Positions 6,329-14,287 of a stretch of 64,000 nt of DNA are shown here, piece by piece. This stretch comes from SIG714 sp964638675 (lineage in GTDB: Bacteria > Bacillota > Clostridia > Oscillospirales > CAG-272). Made by a program: the position numbers and the translations under genes. Position 1 is the first letter of the stretch. Each line of letters begins with the position of its first letter. Where the stretch lies: assembly GCA_964638675.1 (NCBI GenBank), contig CAZXAU010000005.1:82731-146730 (forward strand), given 5' to 3'. The notes beneath the pieces are model-generated. The model saw nothing but the letters and a program-made list of their open reading frames with translations. It did no database searches and was not told where the DNA came from.

Positions 6329-8902
6329 TTAAAGTCTTGGATCAACAGGCTCGCTCTCTAATGCGAGAACACCGAATGAACATTCATGTACCCGGTAAAG
6401 CGGTTCACCCTTTACAAATCTGTGAAGAGATTCCATCCCAAGCGAAAATTCCTTCAGAGCCAATGCCCGTTTATGATTCAGGGAACGGACTTTAAGTCGT
6501 TTCAAATGGCCGGGTTCGAGATACTCCGCACCATAGATAATACGCAGATACTCCCGTCCTCTGCACTTAACTGCCGGTTGTAACAGCTTGATGCCCTGTC
6601 TTGCGGTATAGGTTTCAGGCTTCACGACCATACCCTCTCCGCCGTTTCCGGTCAGGTTCAGCCACCAGTCAACCCCTGCTTGTACGCTTGTTTCGTCTTC
6701 TGTGTCAATACAGACATACGGTGTTTCCATATAGACAGGATCTATTCCTGCGATATATTTTCTGATATTCTCCATATGCCAGACATGCTTTTCCTGCGAG
6801 AAAACACGCCCTTCTGTTGCAAGGATATGGAACGGTGCTATACGGTAATCATCGATGCTGTTTACTGTCCAGCAATATTCACGGTATGCTTTTGTATAGC
6901 TGAGTATATCATCCTGCTTTGTTCTGTATCGTTCAAGCAGTACGGCAGGGTCAACATTCTGTCCGGATGTTATCTTATCGATCTCAAATGCCCTGTTCTG
7001 TCTCAGGCAGGCTTTTTCAAGTGCTTTAACCGCAGCCGAAAGTCCTCCTGCGCCTGCATTTCCGGTCGGTGCATACTGCGAGCGGATCAGCCCTTGTGCC
7101 TTATCGGACCACGGCATCAGCTCGGTGTCAAGACATACCCATTCGGTCTCGAAGTCCTCCCAGAAGTTTGTTTTTGTCAGTACCGCATCCAGTCTGTCAA
7201 GAAGCACACTTTCGGTATCGGCATTCTCGAAAAAGCGTTTGCCCGTTCTTGTGTAGATTATCCCTCTCGTGCCGTCGGTGATGCCGAAGCGTTTAAGTGC
7301 AGTTCCGGAATCTTTACACAGAACGATCACAGCACGTGAACCCATGTGCTTTTTTTCACAGACAACATTCCGTATACCGTGGCTTCTGTAATAGTCGAAT
7401 GCCTGCAATGGATGCTCAAGATATCCGTCAATATCGCTTGTTTCGCATGGCGACATTGTAGGCGGCAGATAGATCAGCCAGTGAGGATCTGCCGCAAAGC
7501 GTGACATGATCTCCAGAGCCGCTGCTGCATTGTTTTCGTGAATGTCGATCGAGGGCATAAGCTGTGTTTCGATATGCATTTTTTTGTTGAAATCCCCGAC
7601 GGTGAGCATATCCCCCATGTCGGTGTCGATCGCATTTTCAAGCGGTTTGATCGGTTCATAATACTGTTGCAGGGCTTCTGTATCAACTATCTCACGTTCC
7701 GGGTAGCGATAAGCTGTCAGTTTTCCGCCGAATACACATCCGGTATCAATGCAGAAAGTGTTATTCTGCGCTCTGACTTCGTTTCCTGCAATATGTCCGT
7801 AAACGATCGTGGCACGCCCTCTGTAATCTGACGCCCAGTCAAGACGTACAGGCAGGCCGTATGAATCGTTTTCGCCCGTAGTCTCACCGTACAGGCAGAA
7901 TTCACGCACTCGTACAGAACCACGCCCGATATATTCCTGCTTCAATCCTGCGTGTGCTATCACGAGTTTGCCGTCGTCAAGCACATAATGGCTTATCAGG
8001 CTGTCAATAAACTCTGCAACCTCATTTTTGAACGCATCGCCCTTTTCCTCGATCTCGGCAACAGTTTTATCAATGCCGTGGGTCATGGCAACACTCTTAC
8101 CGCGCAGATATTTAAGCAGCTTGGCATCATGATTGCCGGGAACGGCAATCGCACTTTTAGCCTTCACCATATCCATGACGATACGCAGAACATCGGCGTT
8201 GCGGTTTCCTCTGTCGCAGAAATCCCCCAGAAATGCCGCTTTTCTTCCATCCGGATGGGCATATATACCGTCTGTTTTCACATATCCGAGTTTGCCGAGC
8301 AACATTTCCAGCTCGTCACAGCAGCCGTGAATATCGCCGATGATATCAAAAGGTCCATGCTCGTCCTTTTTATCGTTCCAAAGCTTAACACGGACGATCT
8401 CGGTGTTTTCAAGCTGTTCAAGCGAATTTATCACATATACGAAACGGAAACCCTCACGCTTCAATCCCTTTATACTTCGCTTAACATCGCGGCAGTGCTG
8501 ACGTATCACACGTTCGGGAAAATTGCGCTCCGGGCGTGCTTTGTTACGTTCCTGCATGACCTGTTCGGGGAGGTTCAGCACGATCGCCGCCGCATGTACA
8601 TTCTGCTCTCTTGCCAGGTCGATGATCTGTTTTCTCGCACTCTGCTGAATGTTTGTCGCATCAATAACGGTCAACTTCATATTGTTAAGGCGCTTGTTCG
8701 CCGCATAATACATCAGATCGAATGCATCACCCGAAATACTTTGGCAGTTCTCGTCATCGCATACCATACCTCTGAAAAAGTCTGATGACAGAACCTCAGT
8801 CGGCTTGAAATGCCGCAGGGCAAAACTTGTCTTTCCCGAGGATGTTCCGCCGACAAGTGCCAAAAGGCAGAATTCGGGTATTTCTATTCTGTATTTATCC
8901 AT
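6329..8902 (-). CDS. pnkp: Polynucleotide kinase-phosphatase (Pnkp), RNA repair
   Basis: An 857-residue three-domain enzyme. Domain 1 is a 5' kinase with P-loop GGTSSGKTS at residues 18-26. Domain 2, from about residue 187, is a calcineurin-type phosphatase with GDIHGC, GDFCDRGN and GNHD, which removes 3' or 2',3'-cyclic phosphates. Domain 3 is a ligase-like adenylyltransferase with the nucleotidyl Lys in KHMGSRAV near residue 512. In the Pnkp/Hen1 system these heal and, together with Hen1, seal RNAs such as tRNAs cut by ribotoxins. It overlaps the hen1 gene by 8 bases, showing tight coupling, and a terminator follows. The length agrees with bacterial Pnkp. All core motifs are present, so it should be active. 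Confidence 0.95.
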   Translation of the reverse strand: MDKYRIEIPEFCLLALVGGTSSGKTSFALRHFKPTEVLSSDFFRGMVCDDENCQSISGDAFDLMYYAANKRLNNMKLTVIDATNIQQSARKQIIDLAREQNVHAAAIVLNLPEQVMQERNKARPERNFPERVIRQHCRDVKRSIKGLKREGFRFVYVINSLEQLENTEIVRVKLWNDKKDEHGPFDIIGDIHGCCDELEMLLGKLGYVKTDGIYAHPDGRKAAFLGDFCDRGNRNADVLRIVMDMVKAKSAIAVPGNHDAKLLKYLRGKSVAMTHGIDKTVAEIEEKGDAFKNEVAEFIDSLISHYVLDDGKLVIAHAGLKQEYIGRGSVRVREFCLYGETTGENDSYGLPVRLDWASDYRGRATIVYGHIAGNEVRAQNNTFCIDTGCVFGGKLTAYRYPEREIVDTEALQQYYEPIKPLENAIDTDMGDMLTVGDFNKKMHIETQLMPSIDIHENNAAAALEIMSRFAADPHWLIYLPPTMSPCETSDIDGYLEHPLQAFDYYRSHGIRNVVCEKKHMGSRAVIVLCKDSGTALKRFGITDGTRGIIYTRTGKRFFENADTESVLLDRLDAVLTKTNFWEDFETEWVCLDTELMPWSDKAQGLIRSQYAPTGNAGAGGLSAAVKALEKACLRQNRAFEIDKITSGQNVDPAVLLERYRTKQDDILSYTKAYREYCWTVNSIDDYRIAPFHILATEGRVFSQEKHVWHMENIRKYIAGIDPVYMETPYVCIDTEDETSVQAGVDWWLNLTGNGGEGMVVKPETYTARQGIKLLQPAVKCRGREYLRIIYGAEYLEPGHLKRLKVRSLNHKRALALKEFSLGMESLHRFVKGEPLYRVHECSFGVLALESEPVDPRL

Positions 8903-10304
8903 TTTTCGTGAACACCCCCATCTGTGTTGGTGTACCTAAATTTTCGTCTGCATCACCGATACCGCTGATACGGCAGGTATAGCCGAACTTTTCGCAGATA
9001 TGCTCAGTCCAATCTCTGAATTCTGCCCTCGTCCACTCAAATCTGTGATCCCCGTGACGCATGGCATTCTCCTGCATATGTTCATAATTCGCATTGTATT
9101 CTTTGTTCGGCGTTGTGAGAATGACCGTTCTCGGTGCGGCAAACTCAAACACGGAACGTTCAAATGCAGGTATTCTCATAGGCTCGATATGCTCGATGAC
9201 CTCCACTACACATGCACAGTCATATCCCTCAAACCGCTTGTCTCGATAGGTAAGAGAAGCCTGCATCAATGTCAGTTTGTTTTTGCGGTATGTCTGCATT
9301 CTGTCAAGGTGGAGCCTCTGTGCCGCTTTTTCCAGTACACTGACCGATATATCACAGGCAGTCACTTTCTTGATCTGCGGTTCATTCAACAGAAGGGAAG
9401 TCAGGCGGCATTCACCGCATCCGAGGTCAATAACACTTGAAGCACCGCTTGCGAGAACAGCATTTTTTACTGCTTCCATACGCTGAGTATTCAAGGGAGT
9501 GTATGCTTCCTTTTCTCCTTCTCCACGATTATCGGAATTTTCCTCATTTTCCGATGCTTCGTCATCTGCTGTCTCATCGGAAAGAAGAATATCAAGTGCC
9601 TTTCGTGCATAGCTTTTGCGCATAGTAAAATATCGGTTTGCGATCTTCTCCCTGTATGGGTGATCGGCAAGCCAGCCTTCACCGTGATCAAGGAGCTTTT
9701 TTATCTCGTCCTCGGAAATATAGTAGTGCTTCTGTTTATCAAAAACAGGTATCAGCACATAGATGTGATTCAGCAGCTCAGACAGCTTCACTATGCCGCT
9801 GATCGTAAGATCGATGTATGGTGATATGCCCCATTCCGGAAAACTTTCATCAAGATATTTGCGCTCGGTCTTTACCGTATAGCCCAGCGGCTCAAACATT
9901 TCTTTTGCAAATTCGGTGTCTCCATTATCTTTCAGAGAGTACAGACGAGCTGTCAGATTTAAAGGAGTATCGGCAAGCTCCTGACGCTTATCACATCTGC
10001 CGGTCATAGCTGTGCCGAATATGCGAACGATTGCCGTACTCATGAAAGAGGTCGATGCGTACGGTCTGTCATTGACATAATCGAACAGTCCGCCGTCTAT
10101 ACTTCCGACCTTTCCCCTTGCAAGGTCAAGCGGGTCAATGTCAAGAAGCAGCGCAGCCGTCGTGCGCTCATCGCCCAGCTCGGGATAAAAAACATATGCC
10201 TTGCCGTAAGATAACTCAAACTGCTGAGCACGTTCGGGATTTTTGTGCAGAAGATAGCCGAGATCCTGTGTGTGTTGTCCTTCGTATGTAATGGTCAATA
10301 ACAA
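8895..10304 (-). CDS. hen1: Hen1, RNA 3'-terminal ribose 2'-O-methyltransferase
   Basis: A 469-residue protein. The N-terminal half is the Hen1-specific ligase-activating domain (DLGYLLHKNPERAQQFELSY). The C-terminal half is an SAM-dependent methyltransferase with VIDLGCGECRLTSLL near residue 290 and the metal-binding Glu/Glu-His set in EVIEHI plus a later His in HRFEW. In the known system Hen1 marks the repair site with a 2'-O-methyl group so that the repaired RNA resists another cut, and it activates the Pnkp ligase. It is the first gene of a two-gene operon with its own promoter. The start is the TTG at 10304, chosen by a good ribosome binding site (AAGGAG) and by fit to the family N-terminus. 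Confidence 0.95.
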   Translation of the reverse strand: MLLTITYEGQHTQDLGYLLHKNPERAQQFELSYGKAYVFYPELGDERTTAALLLDIDPLDLARGKVGSIDGGLFDYVNDRPYASTSFMSTAIVRIFGTAMTGRCDKRQELADTPLNLTARLYSLKDNGDTEFAKEMFEPLGYTVKTERKYLDESFPEWGISPYIDLTISGIVKLSELLNHIYVLIPVFDKQKHYYISEDEIKKLLDHGEGWLADHPYREKIANRYFTMRKSYARKALDILLSDETADDEASENEENSDNRGEGEKEAYTPLNTQRMEAVKNAVLASGASSVIDLGCGECRLTSLLLNEPQIKKVTACDISVSVLEKAAQRLHLDRMQTYRKNKLTLMQASLTYRDKRFEGYDCACVVEVIEHIEPMRIPAFERSVFEFAAPRTVILTTPNKEYNANYEHMQENAMRHGDHRFEWTRAEFRDWTEHICEKFGYTCRISGIGDADENLGTPTQMGVFTKNG

Positions 10305-10344
10305 TTCTGATTTCTCCTTTCGTTCATATTAATATATTACTACA

Positions 10345-10373
10345 AGTATACCATTGTCAGATCAGGAAGTCAA
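10345..10373 (-). promoter_or_regulatory. Promoter of hen1-pnkp
   Basis: Minus-strand TTGACT (10368-10373) and TATACT (10345-10350) with a 17-base spacer, about 40 bases upstream of the hen1 start. No operator-like repeat is obvious. Confidence 0.75.
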
Positions 10374-10548
10374 TTGCTTTTTAAATATTTTTCTTATGAA
10401 ATGAAAAGAAGATATGTACCGATTGGGGGACATATCTCTTTATGTAATGTTGATAGGTAATGTTTAGGTTGTGTTAATGTTTTGATCGGCGATACTCTGC
10501 TCTATAAATTGCTTGGCATGTTCCTCAAATAAATTTCATAGTAAAAAG

Positions 10549-10716
10549 GTTCGTTTGACCCACGGGATAGTCTATCCGAACATGTGGATATCGTTGAGAA
10601 AGTTGAAAACGGTATCGTTTACTCCGCAGAGCGAAATTTTGGCGATAACCGCCGGGAAAATCACTATACTGTAGGGATATTATGAGATTTATGTGTGCGG
10701 TGTTCCGGAGCATTAA
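10549..10716 (+). pseudogene. Remnant of a CHAP-type cell-wall hydrolase C-terminus
   Basis: One plus-strand frame reads DSLSEHVDIVEKVENGIVYS ... NFGDNRRENHYTVG; a one-base frame change then continues with YYEIYVCGVPEH and a stop. The pattern V-x-I-V-E-x-V-x-x-G-x-V-Y, then G-x-N-x-G-D, then Y-x-x-G-V-P matches the end of CHAP amidase domains common in clostridial conjugative elements and phages. No start or catalytic Cys region remains. The rest of the interval 10374-10772 shows no other gene. Confidence 0.5.
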
Positions 10717-10734
10717 AAAATGACAAAAGAAAAA

Positions 10735-10751
10735 CAGAGGTTTTTCCTCTG
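10735..10751 (-). terminator. Terminator of the HxlR gene
   Basis: CAGAGG / CCTCTG hairpin with a 5-base loop, followed on the minus strand by TTTTTCTTTT, 22 bases after the HxlR stop. Confidence 0.8.
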
Positions 10752-10772
10752 CTCATTCTTTTGACTTACATA

Positions 10773-11108
10773 CTATTCTGATCCCTTTTGTACTTTGTAG
10801 TTTTCGCCCCACACTTTCATGGAATCAAGAATCGGCTGCAAGGACTTTCCAAGATCGGACAAAGCATATTCTACCCTTGGAGGAACTTCGGGATAAACTG
10901 TACGTGTAATAATTCCGTCTGCTTCCATCGAACGTAAACTATCGGTCAACACCTTTTGGCTGATCCCCTCTAAATTCTTTTGCAGCTCATTAAATCGCCA
11001 AGAACGCACAAGTAAATTACGTATAATTAGCAGTTTCCATTTATTTCCTATTAGCTGTACGGTTGTAGCAACCGGGCATTCGGGAATCAATTCTTCTTTT
11101 GTTTTCAT
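10773..11108 (-). CDS. HxlR/MarR-like winged-helix regulator with a single Cys
   Basis: A 111-residue HxlR-family regulator with the family core CPVATTVQLIGNKWKLLIIR, RSWRFNELQKNLEGISQKVL and VPPRVEYALSDLGKSL. Its only Cys (residue 11) occupies the N-terminal position used as the redox or electrophile sensor in YodB/HypR-type members. The start at 11108 is chosen because GGAG lies 7 bases before it; an upstream in-frame ATG is possible. It is transcribed away from the ACGX peptide operon, and an inverted repeat lies in the shared region, so control of that operon is likely. That it senses oxidants is inference from family members. Confidence 0.85.
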   Translation of the reverse strand: MKTKEELIPECPVATTVQLIGNKWKLLIIRNLLVRSWRFNELQKNLEGISQKVLTDSLRSMEADGIITRTVYPEVPPRVEYALSDLGKSLQPILDSMKVWGENYKVQKGSE

Positions 11109-11152
11109 AATAATCTCCATTCCGCCGCACTGCGGCAGCACAAATAGTTATG

Positions 11153-11210
11153 AAATTCTCCTGCGTTTTCGAAGAAAACAAAATGGGGCAACCCATTTTA
11201 AGGAGAATTT
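11153..11210. repeat. Hairpin-rich segment in the HxlR upstream region
   Basis: AAATTCTCCT (11153-11162) pairs with AGGAGAATTT (11201-11210) and encloses a second hairpin, AAAATGGG/CCCATTTT. It lies in the untranslated interval between the two divergent units. The pairing AGGAG/CTCCT could hide a ribosome binding site, but no gene starts here. Role unknown. Confidence 0.4.
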
Positions 11211-11395
11211 GTGCGTGAAACAGATGTGTACCCGCGTTGGATGCACTTTTCTTTCACGCTAAACCCCTATAACTTTAAAAACGAATGTTGCACTCATATT
11301 ATACTGCAACACTCTCGAAAAATCAATAGGTATAGTGTATGACACAAAAAGTTTAAAAACTTTTTCAGTTACGAAATCCGCATAACTGCGCAATA

Positions 11396-11463
11396 GTTAC
11401 AAAAATGTAACCTAAGTTATAAAAAAGTGCGTACTTGTAAAGGCAAAAAAAAGCTTATATAAT
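11396..11463 (+). promoter_or_regulatory. Promoter and operator candidate of the ACGX operon
   Basis: TTGTAA (11435-11440), a 17-base spacer and TATAAT (11458-11463) form a good promoter 53 bases before the peptide start. Upstream, GTTAC (11396-11400) and GTAAC (11407-11411) make a small palindrome, of a kind used by winged-helix dimers such as HxlR. The operator assignment is inference. Confidence 0.65.
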
Positions 11464-11516
11464 ATAGGCACAGAGCGTAAAACAGTACTCTGAATATTTA
11501 TAAGGAGGTTATGATC

Positions 11517-11753
11517 ATGGCACTTTCTAACCTGTTTGGATGGAATGAGAAAAAAGCTACGTCATCGTGTAGCTCCGCTTGCGGTGCAGCAGACAAGTCT
11601 GCGGATAAGCCTGCTGAAAAGCCTGCCGCTTGCGGCTCTGCTTGCGGTGCAGCAGACAAGTCTGCGGATAAGCCTGCTGAAAAGCCCGCCGCTTGCGGTT
11701 CTGCTTGCGGTGCAGCAGACGAGTCTGCAGACAAGTCTGCGGACAAGAAGTAA
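11517..11753 (+). CDS. ACGX-repeat RiPP precursor peptide
   Basis: A 78-residue peptide with a short leader-like start (MALSNLFGWNEKKATSS) followed by Cys-rich repeats. Six Cys at residues 18, 22, 39, 43, 60 and 64 form three C-x3-C pairs, separated by AADKSADKPAEKPA spacers. The repeat is 21 residues (63 bases), nearly identical between copies at the DNA level. ACG-x repeats followed by a SPASM-type radical SAM gene define the ACGX peptide family of predicted ribosomally made, modified peptides. The start at 11517 is chosen over the ATG at 11511 because AAGGAGG is then 8 rather than 2 bases away. No membrane segment or double-Gly protease site is seen, and no exporter gene is adjacent. Confidence 0.85.
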   Translation: MALSNLFGWNEKKATSSCSSACGAADKSADKPAEKPAACGSACGAADKSADKPAEKPAACGSACGAADESADKSADKK

Positions 11754-11775
11754 TTTCTTCTGCCCATACCAAACT

Positions 11776-11831
11776 GTTCTCGGTGAGAACACTTTTGCCG
11801 GGAACATTCGATTATTACTCGGTCAAACCGA
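11776..11831 (+). other. Two small hairpins between peptide and maturase genes
   Basis: GTTCTC-GGT-GAGAAC (11776-11790) and TCGGT-CAA-ACCGA (11819-11831) lie in the 107-base gap after the peptide gene. They lack a strong T-run. Partial termination or RNA stabilisation, which would give more peptide than enzyme, is a reasonable guess. Confidence 0.4.
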
Positions 11832-11860
11832 TTTATATATAATTGCGAGGTCTTTATTAT

Positions 11861-12916
11861 ATGAAACAGTATTTTTCTGAAGCGAAGCAATACTTCGCTT
11901 TTCAGTGGCATATCACAGATGAGTGCGATCAACGATGCAAACACTGCTACATCTTTTCTGAAAACAACTGCAAAAAGCCGGATTCAATGAATTGGGGACA
12001 AATTGAGGAAACCTTTTATAACTGTCTTGATTTCTGTGAAATGTATAACCGTTTGCCGTATTTCTACATAACAGGAGGCGATCCGATTCTGCACCCGGAC
12101 TTTTGGCGTCTGCTGGGTCTGATGAAAGAACGGGAAATTCCTTTTACTATTCTTGGCAATCCTTTTCATTTGAACGATGAGGTCTGCCGAAAATTAAAGG
12201 AGTACGGTTGTCAGAAATATCAGCTCTCTTTAGACGGTATGCGTGAGACGCACGACTGGTTTCGTAAACCCGGCAGCTTTGATATTACTCTTGAAAAAAT
12301 CGGCTGTATCAATCGTGCAGGAATCCGCAGCGTCATTATGACGACCGTATCGGGCACAAACATTGAAGAAATTCCCGATATTATTGACACAGTCGTTAAA
12401 CATAAAGTAAATGTATTTGCCTTTGCACGCTATTGTCCCACCGGCGAAGAAAAAGATGTCAATATAGAGCCTATGCGTTACCGTGAATTGCTTGCAGTTT
12501 GTGACAAAAAATTCAAGGAATATGAATCTGCCGGATGTGATACTTATTTCAATAAGAAAGACCATCTCTGGACGCTGTATGAGTTTGAGACGGGTACATT
12601 TAAGATTCCCGAAGCCGTGGAAGAAGGCATGATATACGGCGGCTGTAACTGCGGCAACTGTCATTTGACGATTCTGCCTACAGGAGATGTATTCGCTTGC
12701 CGCAGAGTACAAAACAGTAAGGTCGGTAATGTGTTTGAAGATCGCCTTGCCGATGTGTGGGTCTGCGAAATGGAAGCCTATAGGGAATATACAAAGTTTG
12801 AAAAATGCTCAAAGTGCGAACTCCTTGCATTCTGCCGCGGCTGTCCCGCTGTTGCAAGCGGCAAGGACGGTAACTTTTACGCTGCCGATCCGCAGTGCTG
12901 GAAAGTAATCTCTTAA
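11861..12916 (+). CDS. Radical SAM/SPASM peptide maturase (ACGX system)
   Basis: A 351-residue enzyme. The radical SAM cluster motif is CDQRCKHC (C-x3-C-x2-C) near residue 30, followed by the SAM-binding YITGGDP. The C-terminal SPASM region has many Cys (GCNCGNC, GDVFACRR, CSKCELLAFCRGC, final DPQC) for extra iron-sulfur clusters. Such enzymes install thioether or C-C links on Cys-rich peptides. The substrate is almost surely the ACGX peptide encoded just upstream. The ATG at 11861 is chosen over a TTG at 11843 because GAGG lies about 9 bases before it and the N-terminus then fits the family. The exact crosslink cannot be predicted. Confidence 0.9.
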   Translation: MKQYFSEAKQYFAFQWHITDECDQRCKHCYIFSENNCKKPDSMNWGQIEETFYNCLDFCEMYNRLPYFYITGGDPILHPDFWRLLGLMKEREIPFTILGNPFHLNDEVCRKLKEYGCQKYQLSLDGMRETHDWFRKPGSFDITLEKIGCINRAGIRSVIMTTVSGTNIEEIPDIIDTVVKHKVNVFAFARYCPTGEEKDVNIEPMRYRELLAVCDKKFKEYESAGCDTYFNKKDHLWTLYEFETGTFKIPEAVEEGMIYGGCNCGNCHLTILPTGDVFACRRVQNSKVGNVFEDRLADVWVCEMEAYREYTKFEKCSKCELLAFCRGCPAVASGKDGNFYAADPQCWKVIS

Positions 12917-12933
12917 CCGAAAGGAAAAACGCT

Positions 12934-13509
12934 ATGTTAATGGATATTATTAAAGCCCGTCATTCTATCAGAAAATATACGGATAAACAGATCGGCCGGG
13001 AAGATATGGAATTGATACTCGAAGCCGGTAATTATGCACCAAATGCAGGCGGCGGTCAGCGAAGTGTGTTGGTAGGTGTGCGGAACAGAGAACTGACGAC
13101 AAAGATCGGAATAATGAATCTGGCAAAATTTGACCGTACCAATCTTGCCGGTTCTTATGTTTCAAAAGAACAGCCAAGTAATATTGATGATCCGACCATT
13201 AAAAACGGGTTTTACGGTGCGCCTGCTGTTGTGGCTATTTTCGGACAGGATAATTTTATGTTTCGTGTTGCCGACGCTTTCTGTTGTGCCGAAAATATGG
13301 TCTTACAGGCAACGGAGCTTGGCATTTCTTCCTGCATAATCTCTCGCGGAGAAGAAACTTTTGTGAGTGATGAAGGCAAAGCACTCTTGAAGGAATGGGA
13401 AATCCCCGAAAACTACTCTGCAATCTGCTTTGTGATCCTCGGTTACATTGACGGGAATGAACCACAGACAAAGCCGAGAAAGCCGGGGCGGGTGAAGATC
13501 GTTGAATAA
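12934..13509 (+). CDS. Nitroreductase-family flavoprotein
   Basis: A 191-residue nitroreductase with the usual FMN-binding start (IIKARHSIRKYTDKQIG), the APNAGGGQ segment, and a C-terminal RKPGRVKI end. It would use FMN and NAD(P)H; the substrate is unknown. It begins 17 bases after the maturase with an AAGGA ribosome binding site and overlaps the macrodomain gene by 8 bases, so it belongs to the same operon. In other SirTM operons a flavin oxidoreductase of a different family holds this place, so it may act in the same redox pathway. A role in modifying the ACGX peptide is also possible. Confidence 0.85.
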   Translation: MLMDIIKARHSIRKYTDKQIGREDMELILEAGNYAPNAGGGQRSVLVGVRNRELTTKIGIMNLAKFDRTNLAGSYVSKEQPSNIDDPTIKNGFYGAPAVVAIFGQDNFMFRVADAFCCAENMVLQATELGISSCIISRGEETFVSDEGKALLKEWEIPENYSAICFVILGYIDGNEPQTKPRKPGRVKIVE

Positions 13510-14287
13510 TACACAAGCCGAAAGACGTGACTATTTGATCCGTGAATTACTTCGTGAGCAACCCAGGTATTCCGACACGGAAATTCCGGAAGGAGAACAA
13601 GAACAAAAAAATCTGCTCAGATCGCTTTTCAATATCAGACAACCTTTGCCTGTCAGCGAAGAGTTTTTAAGAGAACAGAACGCTTATTTACAGGAAGAAA
13701 CCGAAAGAAAAGGAATTACGGATATAGCTGATCTAACGCCATATCGGGATAACATTTATCTGTGGCAGGGAGATATTACTACTCTCCGTTGTGATGCTAT
13801 CGTCAATGCGGCGAACAGTCAGATGCTGGGTTGCTTTTGCCCTTGCCATGGTTGTATTGACAATGCCATTCACACAGCTGCCGGTGTTCAGCTTCGGCTT
13901 GCATGCAACGAGATCATGCAAAAACAGGGGCATGAGGAAGAAACGGGCAAGGCAAAAATCACACCGGCTTTCAATCTGCCGTGCAGATATATTCTGCACA
14001 CTGTCGGTCCGATCGTTTTCGGCAGACTAAAAGAAAATGATGAAAAACTGCTTGGTGATTGCTATCGTTCCTGTTTACAGCTTGCCGAACAAAACGGAGT
14101 GAAAAGTATTGCTTTCTGCTGTATCTCCACAGGCGAATTTCATTTTCCGAACAAACGAGCAGCACAAATAGCCGTACAAACGGTACAGGAATACAAACAC
14201 AAAACCAATGGCGAAATTAAGGTGATATTTAATGTTTTCAAAAATGTCGATTACGAAATCTACCGAGAATTACTCAGTTCAAATTAA
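13502..14287 (+). CDS. Zinc-type macrodomain protein (ADP-ribosyl hydrolase)
   Basis: A 261-residue protein whose macrodomain starts about residue 80: WQGDITTLRCDAIVNAANS, then GCFCPCHGCIDNAIH, and later HTVGPIVFG and AFCCISTGEFHFP. The C/H-rich insertion is the pattern of the zinc-dependent macrodomains that are encoded next to SirTM sirtuins and remove ADP-ribose from proteins. The start is the TTG at 13502, overlapping the nitroreductase stop; the next gene (SirTM) begins inside its 3' end. The pair therefore writes and erases the same mark. Confidence 0.9.
   Translation: MNNTQAERRDYLIRELLREQPRYSDTEIPEGEQEQKNLLRSLFNIRQPLPVSEEFLREQNAYLQEETERKGITDIADLTPYRDNIYLWQGDITTLRCDAIVNAANSQMLGCFCPCHGCIDNAIHTAAGVQLRLACNEIMQKQGHEEETGKAKITPAFNLPCRYILHTVGPIVFGRLKENDEKLLGDCYRSCLQLAEQNGVKSIAFCCISTGEFHFPNKRAAQIAVQTVQEYKHKTNGEIKVIFNVFKNVDYEIYRELLSSN

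Noticed and set aside
6680..8785. Plus-strand open frames up to 277 codons
   Set aside because: Antisense shadows of pnkp; no ribosome binding sites and Cys/His-rich, unlike proteins.
11536..11880. Open frames with Leu/Ser/Ala repeats on both strands over the ACGX gene
   Set aside because: Produced by the 63-bp DNA repeat in other frames; only the ACGX frame has a proper start and known context.
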